Shown: positions 25,340 through 34,310, numbered from the stretch's first letter. The stretch is DNA of 41,912 nt from Cyclobacteriaceae bacterium (GCA_025055435.1 JANWWN010000026.1:1-41912), one strand, 5' to 3'. Notes: generated from the letters alone by a model not told the origin. Translations and numbers: made by a program.

Positions 25340-28300
25340 ATGAGTGAAGTTGTATTGGATGCCATCCTTCGCCTGTTTGCCGTAGTGGCCCGACAGGACG
25401 AAGTAAACCACCAGGAAAGGGAACAAATACGTCAGTTCCTGCTTGACCATGTTAATGAGTCACGGGCTGAGGAGTATTTGTCACGCTTTATCAGGTATTC
25501 GGGTGATAACCGAAGCACAGACCTTAATGATGAAAAGCAATCGCTCGAAAAGATTTGCTCTTCGCTTGTAGCAGAAGTAACGCAGCGCCAGAAACTGATT
25601 ATACTTGTTGAATTAATTCGCATTGTTCTTGCCGATGAAAACCTTACCGCCCGCGAATATGAGCTGGTTAAACTGGTAGCTGATACATTTAAAATTTCAA
25701 ATGACGAGCTTTCCCTGATACAATCATTTTTAAAAGCGGTTCGCGCTGAGGATCTAAACAATCCAAGATTTCTGGTAATATCCGCCGAAAGCAAGGCGTC
25801 CGAATGCAAACACATTTTACGCAAACATCTTAACGGGATGCTCGCAGTGGCCTATTTTCCGGGAGTTGATTTGTATTTTATTAAATACGCCGGAAATGAT
25901 AATGTTTTTTTAAACGGCGTTCCGCTAAAGCAAGGCCTTGTTCAGGTGTTACCTGTAGGTAGTACACTGCGGTGGGAACGGGATGAGCCGGTTTATTACG
26001 TGGAAATTGTTGGTCAGTTCAAGCGATTCAGTGAAACCGAACGCATCACCTTCGAAGCTAAAAATGTTTCGTATCGGTTTAAAGGCGGAAAGTATGGCCT
26101 TCGCGATGTCTCACTTTCCGAACAATCAGGGCACCTGGTTGCGATTATGGGCGCCAGCGGTTCCGGAAAGTCAACGTTGCTAAACGTACTGAACGGAACA
26201 GAAAAACCGGCTTCCGGGCAGGTGTGTATTAATGGTGTTGACATTCACAAAGAGCCTCATCGTATCGAAGGAATCATCGGCTTTGTTCCGCAGGATGATT
26301 TGCTCCTGGAAGACCTCTCAGTTTATCAAAACCTGTATTATGCCGCAAAGCTTTGCTTCAGCAACAAAACCGAATCGGAAATTGATGCGCTGGTCATGCG
26401 CACACTGAATGATCTCGGGTTGGCGGAAATTAAAGATCTGAAAGTTGGATCGCCACTGCAAAAGACAATTAGCGGGGGACAGCGTAAAAGGCTCAATATT
26501 GGTTTGGAGTTGTTACGCGAGCCGGCCATTTTATTCTGCGATGAACCTACCAGCGGTCTGTCTTCCAGAGACTCGGAAAATATCATTGACCTGTTAAAGG
26601 AATTAACCTTAAAGGGGAAGCTGGTTTTTGCCGTTATCCATCAGCCCTCGTCGGATATTTTCAAGAAGTTTGACCGCTTACTTATATTGGATACCGGAGG
26701 TTATCCGATTTACTATGGCAATCCTGTTGATGCAGTGGTGTATTTCCGTAAGAGCATTAACCTCATTGGAAGTGAGGAAGGAGAGTGCTATGCCTGCGGC
26801 AATGTTAATCCGGAGCAGATTTTTAATATCATCGAAACCCGGGTCATCAACGAATACGGCGTGTTCACCAATGAAAGAAAAATAACACCACAACAATGGC
26901 ACTCCCTTTTTACGCGCTCGGTAAAATTGCCATCGGTTGCAACCTCGAATGCAGAGTTAAAGAGCACGTTGCGAATACCCGGACGTGTTCAGCAGACGCT
27001 CCTTTTTGCTAAACGCGATTTGGAATCAAAATTCCGAAACCGGCAATACATGGTCATTAATTTACTGGAAGCTCCGTTGCTGGCTTTTATTCTTGCATTT
27101 ATTGTTCGCTACTACAATGTGGATGACCGTGTTTTTGCCGGTTATGTTTTTGCACATAACCCAAACCTGCCCGCTTATCTGTTCATGGGTGTAATTGTCG
27201 CGCTTTTCATGGGTTTAACGGTCAGTGCGGAGGAAATTATACGCGACCGAAAAATTTTGAAACGCGAGGCGTTTTTACACCTTAGCCGCGGAAGTTACCT
27301 GATGGCAAAGACGGGCATCCTCTTTACTCTTTCGGCTATTCAAACGCTCACTTTTGTTTTGGTGGGTAATGCCATTCTTGAAATCCGTGATTTAACCTGG
27401 CAGCACTGGCTTATCCTGTTTACCACTTCCTGCTTTGCCAATATGTTGGGATTAAATATTTCTTCCGCTTTCAATTCGGCTGTTACCATCTATATTCTTA
27501 TACCGTTACTCATCATTCCGCAACTCATTTTAAGTGGTGTTGTGGTAAAATTTGATAAACTCAATCCGGCCATTGGAAACATCGAAACCGTTCCCTTTGT
27601 AGGCGACCTGATGGCATCGCGGTGGGCATTTGAGGCCAGCATGGTTACGCAATTCCGTGACAATGCGTATCAAAAGAAGTTTTATGCGTACGATAAAGAA
27701 ATGGCTCAGGCCGATTTCAAAAAATTGTATTACATACCCGAATTGGAAACCAGGCTTCAATATTGTCTGAATAATATATCATCGCCTGACAGGGATGTGG
27801 TGGAACGTTATGTTCGTAATTTGAAGCTATTGCAAAACGAACTCTCACGTGAAGCAAACTCAGTAAATCAAAATCCGGAATGGCTAAATGTTTTAAGCGC
27901 AGGAAGATTTGATTCAGCGTTGTACCTTAAGATTTCAGATTTTCTGTCACGTTTAAAAGTGTATTATACCCGACGCTATAACAAGGCTGATGAGGAAAAA
28001 GAGCAACTGGTAAACAACCTGACCGATACTCCTGAAAAGGAAAAGGAGTTTGAAAATTTACGGTTACGTCACCACAACGAGGCTGTGGCGGAAACCGTAA
28101 AAAACACGGCCGACCCTCATCGGATTATTGAAAAAAATGGAAGGCTGATTCAAAAAATCTTTCCCATTTACAAAGACCCTGAGCCTGAGCACGTTGTGGA
28201 TTTTGATGCCCAGTTTTATATGGCCAGAAAACACTTTCTGAACAAAAATGTGGATACCCTGTTTTTTAATACTGGCGTCATTTGGTCAATGACCCTGGTA

Positions 28301-28387
28301 TTGGCTGTGGCGCTTTATTTTGATGTACTTCGAAAAATTCTTGAACTTGCCGACCGGCTTACGAATCCGGTATATAAAAAACAGTAA
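25340..28387 (+). CDS. ABCG-like half-transporter with TerB-like N-terminus and long loop
   Basis: A 1015-residue ABC protein with ATPase and membrane parts in one chain, ATPase first, as in ABCG/White-type transporters. Residues about 1-135 are helical and TerB-like (LVELIRIVLADENLTAREYE); about 150-235 are beta-rich and may be an FHA-like fold. The ATPase follows: Walker A GASGSGKST near 271-279, signature ISGGQRKRL near 377-385, Walker B ILFCDEPTSG near 397-406 and a switch His in VIHQPSSD. A CYACG motif lies near 480. Transmembrane helices fall at about 570-735 with a last one near 975-995, leaving an unusual ~230-residue mostly helical loop (about 740-970) before it. The substrate is unknown. 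It may dimerise to form a full transporter. Confidence 0.88.
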   Translation: MSEVVLDAILRLFAVVARQDEVNHQEREQIRQFLLDHVNESRAEEYLSRFIRYSGDNRSTDLNDEKQSLEKICSSLVAEVTQRQKLIILVELIRIVLADENLTAREYELVKLVADTFKISNDELSLIQSFLKAVRAEDLNNPRFLVISAESKASECKHILRKHLNGMLAVAYFPGVDLYFIKYAGNDNVFLNGVPLKQGLVQVLPVGSTLRWERDEPVYYVEIVGQFKRFSETERITFEAKNVSYRFKGGKYGLRDVSLSEQSGHLVAIMGASGSGKSTLLNVLNGTEKPASGQVCINGVDIHKEPHRIEGIIGFVPQDDLLLEDLSVYQNLYYAAKLCFSNKTESEIDALVMRTLNDLGLAEIKDLKVGSPLQKTISGGQRKRLNIGLELLREPAILFCDEPTSGLSSRDSENIIDLLKELTLKGKLVFAVIHQPSSDIFKKFDRLLILDTGGYPIYYGNPVDAVVYFRKSINLIGSEEGECYACGNVNPEQIFNIIETRVINEYGVFTNERKITPQQWHSLFTRSVKLPSVATSNAELKSTLRIPGRVQQTLLFAKRDLESKFRNRQYMVINLLEAPLLAFILAFIVRYYNVDDRVFAGYVFAHNPNLPAYLFMGVIVALFMGLTVSAEEIIRDRKILKREAFLHLSRGSYLMAKTGILFTLSAIQTLTFVLVGNAILEIRDLTWQHWLILFTTSCFANMLGLNISSAFNSAVTIYILIPLLIIPQLILSGVVVKFDKLNPAIGNIETVPFVGDLMASRWAFEASMVTQFRDNAYQKKFYAYDKEMAQADFKKLYYIPELETRLQYCLNNISSPDRDVVERYVRNLKLLQNELSREANSVNQNPEWLNVLSAGRFDSALYLKISDFLSRLKVYYTRRYNKADEEKEQLVNNLTDTPEKEKEFENLRLRHHNEAVAETVKNTADPHRIIEKNGRLIQKIFPIYKDPEPEHVVDFDAQFYMARKHFLNKNVDTLFFNTGVIWSMTLVLAVALYFDVLRKILELADRLTNPVYKKQ

Positions 28388-28406
28388 ATTTGCATGCACC
28401 AATTCT

Positions 28407-28460
28407 ATGATTATCCTAATCCTGCTTCTGTTGCTGCTCGTGTTGATTAAGATCTTCTAG
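28407..28460 (+). CDS. possible 17-residue hydrophobic membrane peptide
   Basis: An ATG at 28407 opens a short frame, MIILILLLLLLVLIKIF, that stops at TAG 28458-28460. It lies in the 78-base gap between the ABC transporter stop (28387) and the YdcF-like start (28466), five bases before the latter. Fifteen of seventeen residues are aliphatic or Met, with one Lys near the end, which is the make-up of a single short membrane helix. It could be a small membrane protein or a coupling frame for the next gene. A chance ORF of this length is quite possible, so confidence is modest. Confidence 0.35.
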   Translation: MIILILLLLLLVLIKIF

Positions 28461-28465
28461 ACGGC

Positions 28466-29227
28466 ATGTTTTTTTTTCTGTCGAAAGTGCTGAGCTACCT
28501 GATCATGCCGTTGTCAGTAACCGGCATTTTATTGCTTATCGGATTTTTTTTAAAAAACAGAAAGTGGGCGAGGCGCTTCCGCATTGTCGGGCTCAGTATG
28601 TTTCTGTTTTTTTCGAATGAATTTATTGCCAATGAAGTAATGACCTGGTGGGAAATACCGCCCACGCCATTTAAATCTCTAAATCGAACGTATGATTACG
28701 GTGTGCTGTTAACGGGTGTTACCAGCACAGATAAACAGCCGGCCGACCGGGTGTATTTTAATCACGGGGCAGACCGCGTTGTGCATACGGTTGATTTGTT
28801 TAAAAAAGGAATTATCCGACACATTATCGTGAGCGGAGGAAGTGGCAGATTGATTACTACCGGCAGGAAGGAGGCTGCAGATGTTTATAAGGCTTTAATC
28901 CTGATGGGGGTTCCTTATCAGCACATTACTGTTGAAAAAGACTCGCGTAACACCCATGAGTCGGCAGTGGCGGTGGGAGAGATGTTACGGCATTCCGGTG
29001 GAAGTGCTTTATTGATTACCTCAGGCTTCCATATGCGGAGGTCGCTTGCCTGTTTCAACAGATATGAATTAAATGTCACACCTTTCAGTACCGACTTTTA
29101 TACCCATCCGCGAATTTTTACACCCGATGTGTTAATTGTTCCTAAAGTGGAATCCTGGGTCATTTGGCATAAGCTCGTAAAGGAATGGACCGGAATGCTG
29201 GCTTATAAAGTCGCCGGATATATCTGA
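28466..29227 (+). CDS. YdcF-like (DUF218) membrane protein
   Basis: A 253-residue protein with two N-terminal transmembrane helices (about 8-27 and 33-52), followed by a DUF218 domain. The domain blocks are seen in order: YGVLLTGVTST, HIIVSGGSGRLI, KEAADVYKALILMGVPYQHI, VEKDSRNTHESAV and ALLITSGFHMRRSLACF. E. coli relatives include YdcF, ElyC and SanA; ElyC affects peptidoglycan synthesis at low temperature and SanA affects envelope permeability, but their biochemistry is unclear. The gene follows the ABC transporter gene and the small hydrophobic frame on the same strand and may be co-transcribed with them. Confidence 0.88.
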   Translation: MFFFLSKVLSYLIMPLSVTGILLLIGFFLKNRKWARRFRIVGLSMFLFFSNEFIANEVMTWWEIPPTPFKSLNRTYDYGVLLTGVTSTDKQPADRVYFNHGADRVVHTVDLFKKGIIRHIIVSGGSGRLITTGRKEAADVYKALILMGVPYQHITVEKDSRNTHESAVAVGEMLRHSGGSALLITSGFHMRRSLACFNRYELNVTPFSTDFYTHPRIFTPDVLIVPKVESWVIWHKLVKEWTGMLAYKVAGYI

Positions 29228-29427
29228 TTAGAAAAGTTCATGGGGTAGTTAATAGCAAAAATTCCTGCCGGGGAATCCCTTCTGAACATTCCAGGTCCAA
29301 ATGGCATTTCAATGAGTTACCTCGGATCGTTTAACCTTCGTGTAAGCTATTGAAAATGAAGTCGTTGATACATTTATTTAAAATTCTAAATCCATTGAGT
29401 AAAGATATTCAGTGGTTAAAAGCTTAA

Positions 29428-29455
29428 AAGAAAAAGGGCGGTTTAACCGCCCTTT
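29428..29455 (-). terminator. Rho-independent terminator after the GDSL lipoprotein gene
   Basis: A perfect 10-bp stem (AAAGGGCGGT at 29433-29442 with ACCGCCCTTT at 29446-29455) has a 3-base loop. Read on the minus strand it is followed by a T-rich tail, so it closes the receptor-lipoprotein unit 23 bases after its stop. The 200 bases between it and the YdcF-like gene hold nothing I can identify. Confidence 0.87.
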
Positions 29456-29477
29456 ACAATTTGTTCGATAGTTAATG

Positions 29478-31073
29478 CTACGGACTTACCGGGAAGTATG
29501 TGCCGTAATACTTAGAGATATTGGGTAATGGCACAGTTGATCCAAATTTTGAGTTGATGGCCTGAATAAAAATCTTGGCAACGTAAGCGGCACCTCGAGG
29601 GTTGGGGTGTATTCCGTCCTCGGAAAAAATACCGCCCGGAGGAGCAAAGAATGCGTTAATGAAAATACCATCAACAATTTGGCCCGGTGAAGAAGCCAGC
29701 GCAGTAAAGGCCGAATTGATATTGGCTAACGCTAATCTTGACTCTGCATTAACCCGTGTTGAAATTACGTTATTAAAATCATTAATCCGGTTAGTGATCT
29801 CTGTAATTTCTGAAGGGATTAACACCCATTGATCAGCAAGCGGCACGGTAACGCCATTAATTAGCTGAGGGTTTCCTCCAACTAAAGTGCCAATAAACGA
29901 AGCCGCAGTCAGTACCAGTCTGTCGTTAGACGTTGCCTGACGCGCCCTTTCATAGGGAGCGAGAGCAGCCCGTTGAGCAGGTGTGATAAGATTGGCTGCA
30001 AGTAGTGCATCAAAACCGGGCGCCAGGTTGATAAGGCTTTCATCCTGGATCACAACCCTATTGCTAGTGGAAGCAGAAAAGGAAATCTTCCTAGCATCAA
30101 GTTCTGCAGCAGTACCAAATGCTCCTCCGAATGCCGGGGCCTTCAATGCGTCTAATGCAGCGTTATATCCTGCGAATGCAGAATTGAGTGTTGATGCCGT
30201 TGTCGCATCCAATGGAACCGGATTGTGAGGTACGACACGGAAATAAGGAATGGCAGTTACGTTGGGTATATTTCCCACGACGGCCCTTCTGTTAGGGTTA
30301 GCCAGTATTGCATCCATGGCTCCATTAAACAGAGCACTGAATGTGGCTACTGATGTCAATATTGCGGGGTTTGAAGCGCCTCCAACAGCGTACCCGAGTA
30401 CATCATTATTACCTACCCAAAAGGAAATAAAAGTTGGGTTGGTCGCCAAGGCATCGCCCAGAATAGTTGAGGTTCCAGGGTTGCTGGCAAATCGTGCATA
30501 ATAAGGATTAAATAAAGGATGCGATGGGTTAGATATATCCCCGGCCTGCGGCGCGTTTAGATGGGCTAATACAATTCCCGGCACACCAAAATTATTCAAA
30601 TTAGCCTTGCTTCCGGTGTAGGGTGCCAGAGACTTCCCGTGATCAGCGGCATTTGTATTATAAGGCGCAGGTACTCCCGGGCTTCCGGCAGGAGTTGGGC
30701 GCGGGGTACCAGGACCAGGCCCATCGGCATCGAACAGTATTAGTCTTCCCAAGGTACAGGATGGTGGATTTGAGCAACCGTTGATGGACCCGGTTAAGGG
30801 CTGATCAAACGCATCGTTATCACTCACATATTCGAAGTGCTCAGCCATGATGGCCGGGAAGGAGTTTTGCTGACCAAAGTCGAATAAGGCGCCAGCCATA
30901 AACCCTGCGGTTAACGAGTTCCCTATCGAAACGAACTTTGTGAAGTTGGCACTGCCGGAAGTTCCGGTGGGTGGTTCCTCCGGTTCAGGTGCTTGCGGCA
31001 CAAGAACTTCCTGTTCACAACTAAACACCAGAACCAGCGCGATTAACAAGCTGTATAGTCTCAGGTTTTTCAT
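29478..31073 (-). CDS. SGNH/GDSL-hydrolase-like lipoprotein
   Basis: A 531-residue lipoprotein with the lipobox VFSC (C19) and a Pro/Glu-rich linker (about 25-40). The SGNH fold follows: block I is SIGNSLTAGF with the nucleophile S53, in which the usual GDS is GNS; block III is WVGNNDVLG (about 215-223); and block V is EDGIHPNPRG (about 484-493) with the catalytic Asp and His. It is far longer than typical SGNH esterases (200-250 residues), with an Ala- and Asn-rich middle section. It starts 26 bases after the TonB-dependent receptor stop and shares its transcript, so it may process or bind what the receptor imports. A strong terminator follows. Confidence 0.85.
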   Translation of the reverse strand: MKNLRLYSLLIALVLVFSCEQEVLVPQAPEPEEPPTGTSGSANFTKFVSIGNSLTAGFMAGALFDFGQQNSFPAIMAEHFEYVSDNDAFDQPLTGSINGCSNPPSCTLGRLILFDADGPGPGTPRPTPAGSPGVPAPYNTNAADHGKSLAPYTGSKANLNNFGVPGIVLAHLNAPQAGDISNPSHPLFNPYYARFASNPGTSTILGDALATNPTFISFWVGNNDVLGYAVGGASNPAILTSVATFSALFNGAMDAILANPNRRAVVGNIPNVTAIPYFRVVPHNPVPLDATTASTLNSAFAGYNAALDALKAPAFGGAFGTAAELDARKISFSASTSNRVVIQDESLINLAPGFDALLAANLITPAQRAALAPYERARQATSNDRLVLTAASFIGTLVGGNPQLINGVTVPLADQWVLIPSEITEITNRINDFNNVISTRVNAESRLALANINSAFTALASSPGQIVDGIFINAFFAPPGGIFSEDGIHPNPRGAAYVAKIFIQAINSKFGSTVPLPNISKYYGTYFPVSP

Positions 31074-31099
31074 AACAGTTATAATTCAAATTTTACATG

Positions 31100-33829
31100 C
31101 TATTTAAAGAGGTCATCAAAAGTGATGGACAGGTAATATTGCTGCCCGACAAAGCCGGATCCGAAATTCGGACGGTAATCACCACCAAGCAGGTTGGTTC
31201 CGCCTAACTTAAGAGTACCTTTTATTGAGGTGATTTTATAGCTTACCATAGCATCCAGAACACCGTATTCGGGAATACGTACGTCCCTGGCCAGGCTAAA
31301 TCCGGAATTCCAGAAGAAGGTTTCCTGCCAGCGGAAGTTTACATTAAATCCAAAACCGGAGTTACCAATATTGCGGTTGCTTAAGCCAATCATGTACCTG
31401 TTTCGAGGTGTGTTAAATCCGGCAATAAATTCATCGCTTTCATTGGCATCATAGTCCTGATATGTATAGTTAGCGGAAATAATATAACCTTTCAGGAAAG
31501 TATAGCTGATGTTAACACCCGATCCCCAAGAGGTAACTTTTTCTGGAGAGTTTACATAGGGCGACCAGATCGTTCCGGGAGGAACCGTTGCGCCTTTATG
31601 CGTGGTAGGGTTTTTACTTACGATCAGTTGGTCACCAATAAAATCCTTATAAGAGTTGAAAAATCCGAACACATCAACGAGCAGGCGGTTGTTAAACGAA
31701 CCTTTGTAACCTACCTCAATGGATTGCAACCGCTCCGGCCTGATGTAAGGTACGTTAGCCGTTTCAAGGAGTGCTGGGTTACCGCCAACCGGGGTTCCAT
31801 CGGGCGCCAGACTACCTCCTGATGCTCTAAAAGCCTGATATGAACTCAGTGTATAAGCACCTCCCTCATGTACACCATACCGCTCGGCATTGGCCCGCGT
31901 ACTGCCTAACAAGATACCGCCGCCGGTAGGGAAATAAATAAACTGGGCCTGTGTATCCGGGTTACGGAAACCGGTCTGGAAAGAGGCACGGATAAAATTA
32001 TTCTGATTTACCGAGTAAACAGCTGAGAGGCGGGGCGTAAACAAGCCATCGAAGTTTTCGTTTTTATCGTGCCGCACCGAACCGGTTAGTTTCAGGTTGC
32101 CGAGTTGTTTGGCGATTTGGATGTAGGCTCCGTATTCATCAATCTTGATGCCTTCTGCCTTTCCATCACCATCCACATCTTCATTGTAAACCGTTGCATC
32201 CGAAAACAGGTCATATCTTCTGAAGTTACCCCCAATTTGTACTTCAGCCCATTTGATGATGTCATCAAAACGATAGTTGAATTCGGCGTGGTACAGGCGT
32301 GACTTATCAATGAACTTGGCTCCCGGAGGGTTGCGCTGGAAGTAGTCATTGCGTACACCTTCAACCAGATCGCGGAAAGCCGTTGTACCTGGTGCGGGGC
32401 GGTTGCGATCAGCGTAAGCGCGTGCAGCAGCATGGTCACCCGGGGTTACTCCTGTTATGGCTCCATTGTAGGCAAGAATATAGTCCGGTACCCATTGGGA
32501 TGCAGAGGGAGCATATCTTTCATTCATGAAAGCACCCAAGGCACTCATGTTATATGAGTTTCCTGCATTTGTCTGAGTCATGTAGCTGCGCACAAAGAAA
32601 TTCTTTCCTTTTAATTCCAGCTTATGGAACTGCTGATTAAAATCACGGATGGCGTATTTTTCGCTACCCTGATAAATGGAGTTACCACCACCGTAACGGT
32701 ACGCATAAATCAATTCAAGATTGGGATTAAACTTATAATGTAGGGCTCCATCGGCCTTGATGCTTCCTGCATTATAACTGTCGATTATATCTTCTTCCCG
32801 CCATCCGGTACGTGTAATTGGACTGAAGCCGGGAATAGGAACGTTAATTACGGTTTCATCTCCGTAAAGGTTTAAACCATCGAAGTCAGGTCTGCCGGTT
32901 TGAAGTATAGGATTGTCCGGGTCGGGACGGTGGGTAGTGTAATCGTTACCTTTCCAATCGGTAATATCAGTCCAGGAAAAGTTAACCTTGAAAGCAAACT
33001 TGTTATTGAATGCTTTTGCATACCGCATAGCGAAGTTGTATTGCGGAAAGATATCGTCTTGTGCTTCCGATGTGGTTATACCACCTTTTGCTGTAAGACT
33101 TAAGCCCTGATATTCAAACGGTGATTTGCTGGTCATCACTATGATACCGTTAAAGGCGTTGGGGCCAAACAAAGCCGATGAGGCACCCGGCAGCAAATCA
33201 ATGCTTTCTGCATCAAGTTCACTGATGCCCACCAGGTTTCCTGTAGGGAAATTGAGGATGGGTGCAGCCGTATCCATTCCGTCCACCCATTGCACAAAGC
33301 GGGTGTTGGCTACTGTGGCAAAACCGCGGGTGTTCATGGACTGAAAATTGATGCTACCTGCCAGCATTTGAACACCGGGCTGGTAAGCCACCGCTTCATA
33401 AAAGTCGGGTGTGGGAACCTGCCGGATGTCTAATGCCCCGACACGATAGGCCGATACTGGAGCGCTCAGGAAGTCGGAACGAACACCCTGGCCGATGATT
33501 ACTACTTCGTCGAGACCAAGCGGGTCGGCTTCCATCGATATATCTAAGTTTGAGGCCGCTCCCGATATTTCTACTTCTTTTGTGCGGTAGCCGATAAAAG
33601 AAAAACGCAACTTGAACGGAGGCGCTTTTTGGGTGGATAGAGAAAAGTCTCCATTCTGATCACTTACGGTTCCGTCGGTTGTTCCGGCCACTACGATGTT
33701 TACACCAGGCATAGGCGTTCCGGTTTCGTCTTTGACTTTACCGGAAATTGTTGTTTGTGCCAAGGTTACCGTGAGACTCGCAAAAAAACACATTGCAAAG
33801 ACCCACAAACATTTGTAAAACTTCTCCAT
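31100..33829 (-). CDS. TonB-dependent receptor with carboxypeptidase-regulatory-like domain
   Basis: From the ATG at 33829, a 909-residue outer-membrane receptor. The signal peptide (about 1-25) ends LTVTLAQ; this start is preferred because the frame continues to 34087 without family-like sequence and would overlap gldC. A carboxypeptidase-regulatory-like domain (about 27-105) contains GKVKDETGTPMPGVNIVVAG. The plug (about 110-230) includes SAPVSAYRVGALDIRQVP and MNTRGFATVANTRFVQWVDG. The barrel ends with YYLSITFDDLFK, whose final Phe-rich strand suits BAM recognition. No SusD gene is beside it, so a glycan-uptake role is not implied. The substrate is unknown. It is followed by the GDSL lipoprotein gene on the same transcript. 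Confidence 0.93.
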   Translation of the reverse strand: MEKFYKCLWVFAMCFFASLTVTLAQTTISGKVKDETGTPMPGVNIVVAGTTDGTVSDQNGDFSLSTQKAPPFKLRFSFIGYRTKEVEISGAASNLDISMEADPLGLDEVVIIGQGVRSDFLSAPVSAYRVGALDIRQVPTPDFYEAVAYQPGVQMLAGSINFQSMNTRGFATVANTRFVQWVDGMDTAAPILNFPTGNLVGISELDAESIDLLPGASSALFGPNAFNGIIVMTSKSPFEYQGLSLTAKGGITTSEAQDDIFPQYNFAMRYAKAFNNKFAFKVNFSWTDITDWKGNDYTTHRPDPDNPILQTGRPDFDGLNLYGDETVINVPIPGFSPITRTGWREEDIIDSYNAGSIKADGALHYKFNPNLELIYAYRYGGGNSIYQGSEKYAIRDFNQQFHKLELKGKNFFVRSYMTQTNAGNSYNMSALGAFMNERYAPSASQWVPDYILAYNGAITGVTPGDHAAARAYADRNRPAPGTTAFRDLVEGVRNDYFQRNPPGAKFIDKSRLYHAEFNYRFDDIIKWAEVQIGGNFRRYDLFSDATVYNEDVDGDGKAEGIKIDEYGAYIQIAKQLGNLKLTGSVRHDKNENFDGLFTPRLSAVYSVNQNNFIRASFQTGFRNPDTQAQFIYFPTGGGILLGSTRANAERYGVHEGGAYTLSSYQAFRASGGSLAPDGTPVGGNPALLETANVPYIRPERLQSIEVGYKGSFNNRLLVDVFGFFNSYKDFIGDQLIVSKNPTTHKGATVPPGTIWSPYVNSPEKVTSWGSGVNISYTFLKGYIISANYTYQDYDANESDEFIAGFNTPRNRYMIGLSNRNIGNSGFGFNVNFRWQETFFWNSGFSLARDVRIPEYGVLDAMVSYKITSIKGTLKLGGTNLLGGDYRPNFGSGFVGQQYYLSITFDDLFK

Positions 33830-33909
33830 AGATTGGTTTACATTAGGGTTGGTTTGGTTAAATAGTATGTTGTGCTTAATAAATACGGGCGAATAAATTT
33901 CATCCCGTT

Positions 33910-33931
33910 CTGAAAAGTACAAAATTTTCAG
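33910..33931. promoter_or_regulatory. inverted repeat CTGAAAA-N8-TTTTCAG upstream of the receptor gene
   Basis: Two perfect 7-base arms (33910-33916 and 33925-33931) flank an 8-base spacer, about 80 bases before the receptor ATG. It is a possible operator or part of the promoter region, with no regulator identified. The whole stretch is AT-rich, which makes a chance repeat more likely. Confidence 0.3.
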
Positions 33932-33940
33932 AAAAACAAA

Positions 33941-33950
33941 CAAACGTTTG
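33941..33950. promoter_or_regulatory. palindrome CAAACGTTTG upstream of the receptor gene
   Basis: A perfect 10-base palindrome with a central CG lies about 112 bases before the receptor ATG and 18 bases after the gldC stop. LacI-family regulators commonly bind palindromes with AACGTT-like centres. That makes this a candidate operator, but no such regulator gene is present in the window. Confidence 0.3.
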
Positions 33951-33968
33951 CGAAATCGTTTTTTGAAC

Positions 33969-34310
33969 CTATCCCTGCTGATTAGCTTCCTGACGCAAGT
34001 GCTCCACCAGGCGTTCGCATAGTTCATTGGTTTGCTCTGCGAAGTAACCGTCGCCTGTAGCGCGCATGATACTTTGGGCCATGCCACCCAGACAATCGAT
34101 GTAGAATCGCTTCATTTCGTGCACTGGCATGTCTTTGGTCCACAGGTAAATGCTAAGCGTATTTTTTTCCTGTGTATCCCATAAGGCTACGTTAATCGCC
34201 TTCGTTTCGGAAGGAGCATCTCCGGGCTTATCGGTAGCGTTCCATTGAATACGGGTAGGTATGTTCTGGCCGTCCAGTTCTACTTCGAATGTGATGTGGG
34301 TTTTCCGCAT
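33969..34310 (-). CDS. gldC: gliding-motility protein GldC
   Basis: A 113-residue cytoplasmic protein that matches GldC by length and pattern: TFEVELDGQNIPTRIQWNA at the start, the central ALWDTQEKNTLSIYLWTKDM (about 42-61), and MKRFYIDCLGGMAQSIMRAT (about 66-85). GldC is needed for gliding and the type IX secretion apparatus in Flavobacterium, though its exact action is unknown. It is often found next to gldB; here it stands between the receptor gene and the acetoacetyl-CoA synthetase gene without gldB. Its presence supports a gliding or T9SS-carrying Bacteroidota lineage. Confidence 0.85.
   Translation of the reverse strand: MRKTHITFEVELDGQNIPTRIQWNATDKPGDAPSETKAINVALWDTQEKNTLSIYLWTKDMPVHEMKRFYIDCLGGMAQSIMRATGDGYFAEQTNELCERLVEHLRQEANQQG

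Noticed and set aside
33830-34087. Long N-terminal extension of the TonB-dependent receptor frame
   Set aside because: It has basic, non-family sequence, overlaps gldC, and precedes a perfect signal peptide at 33829.
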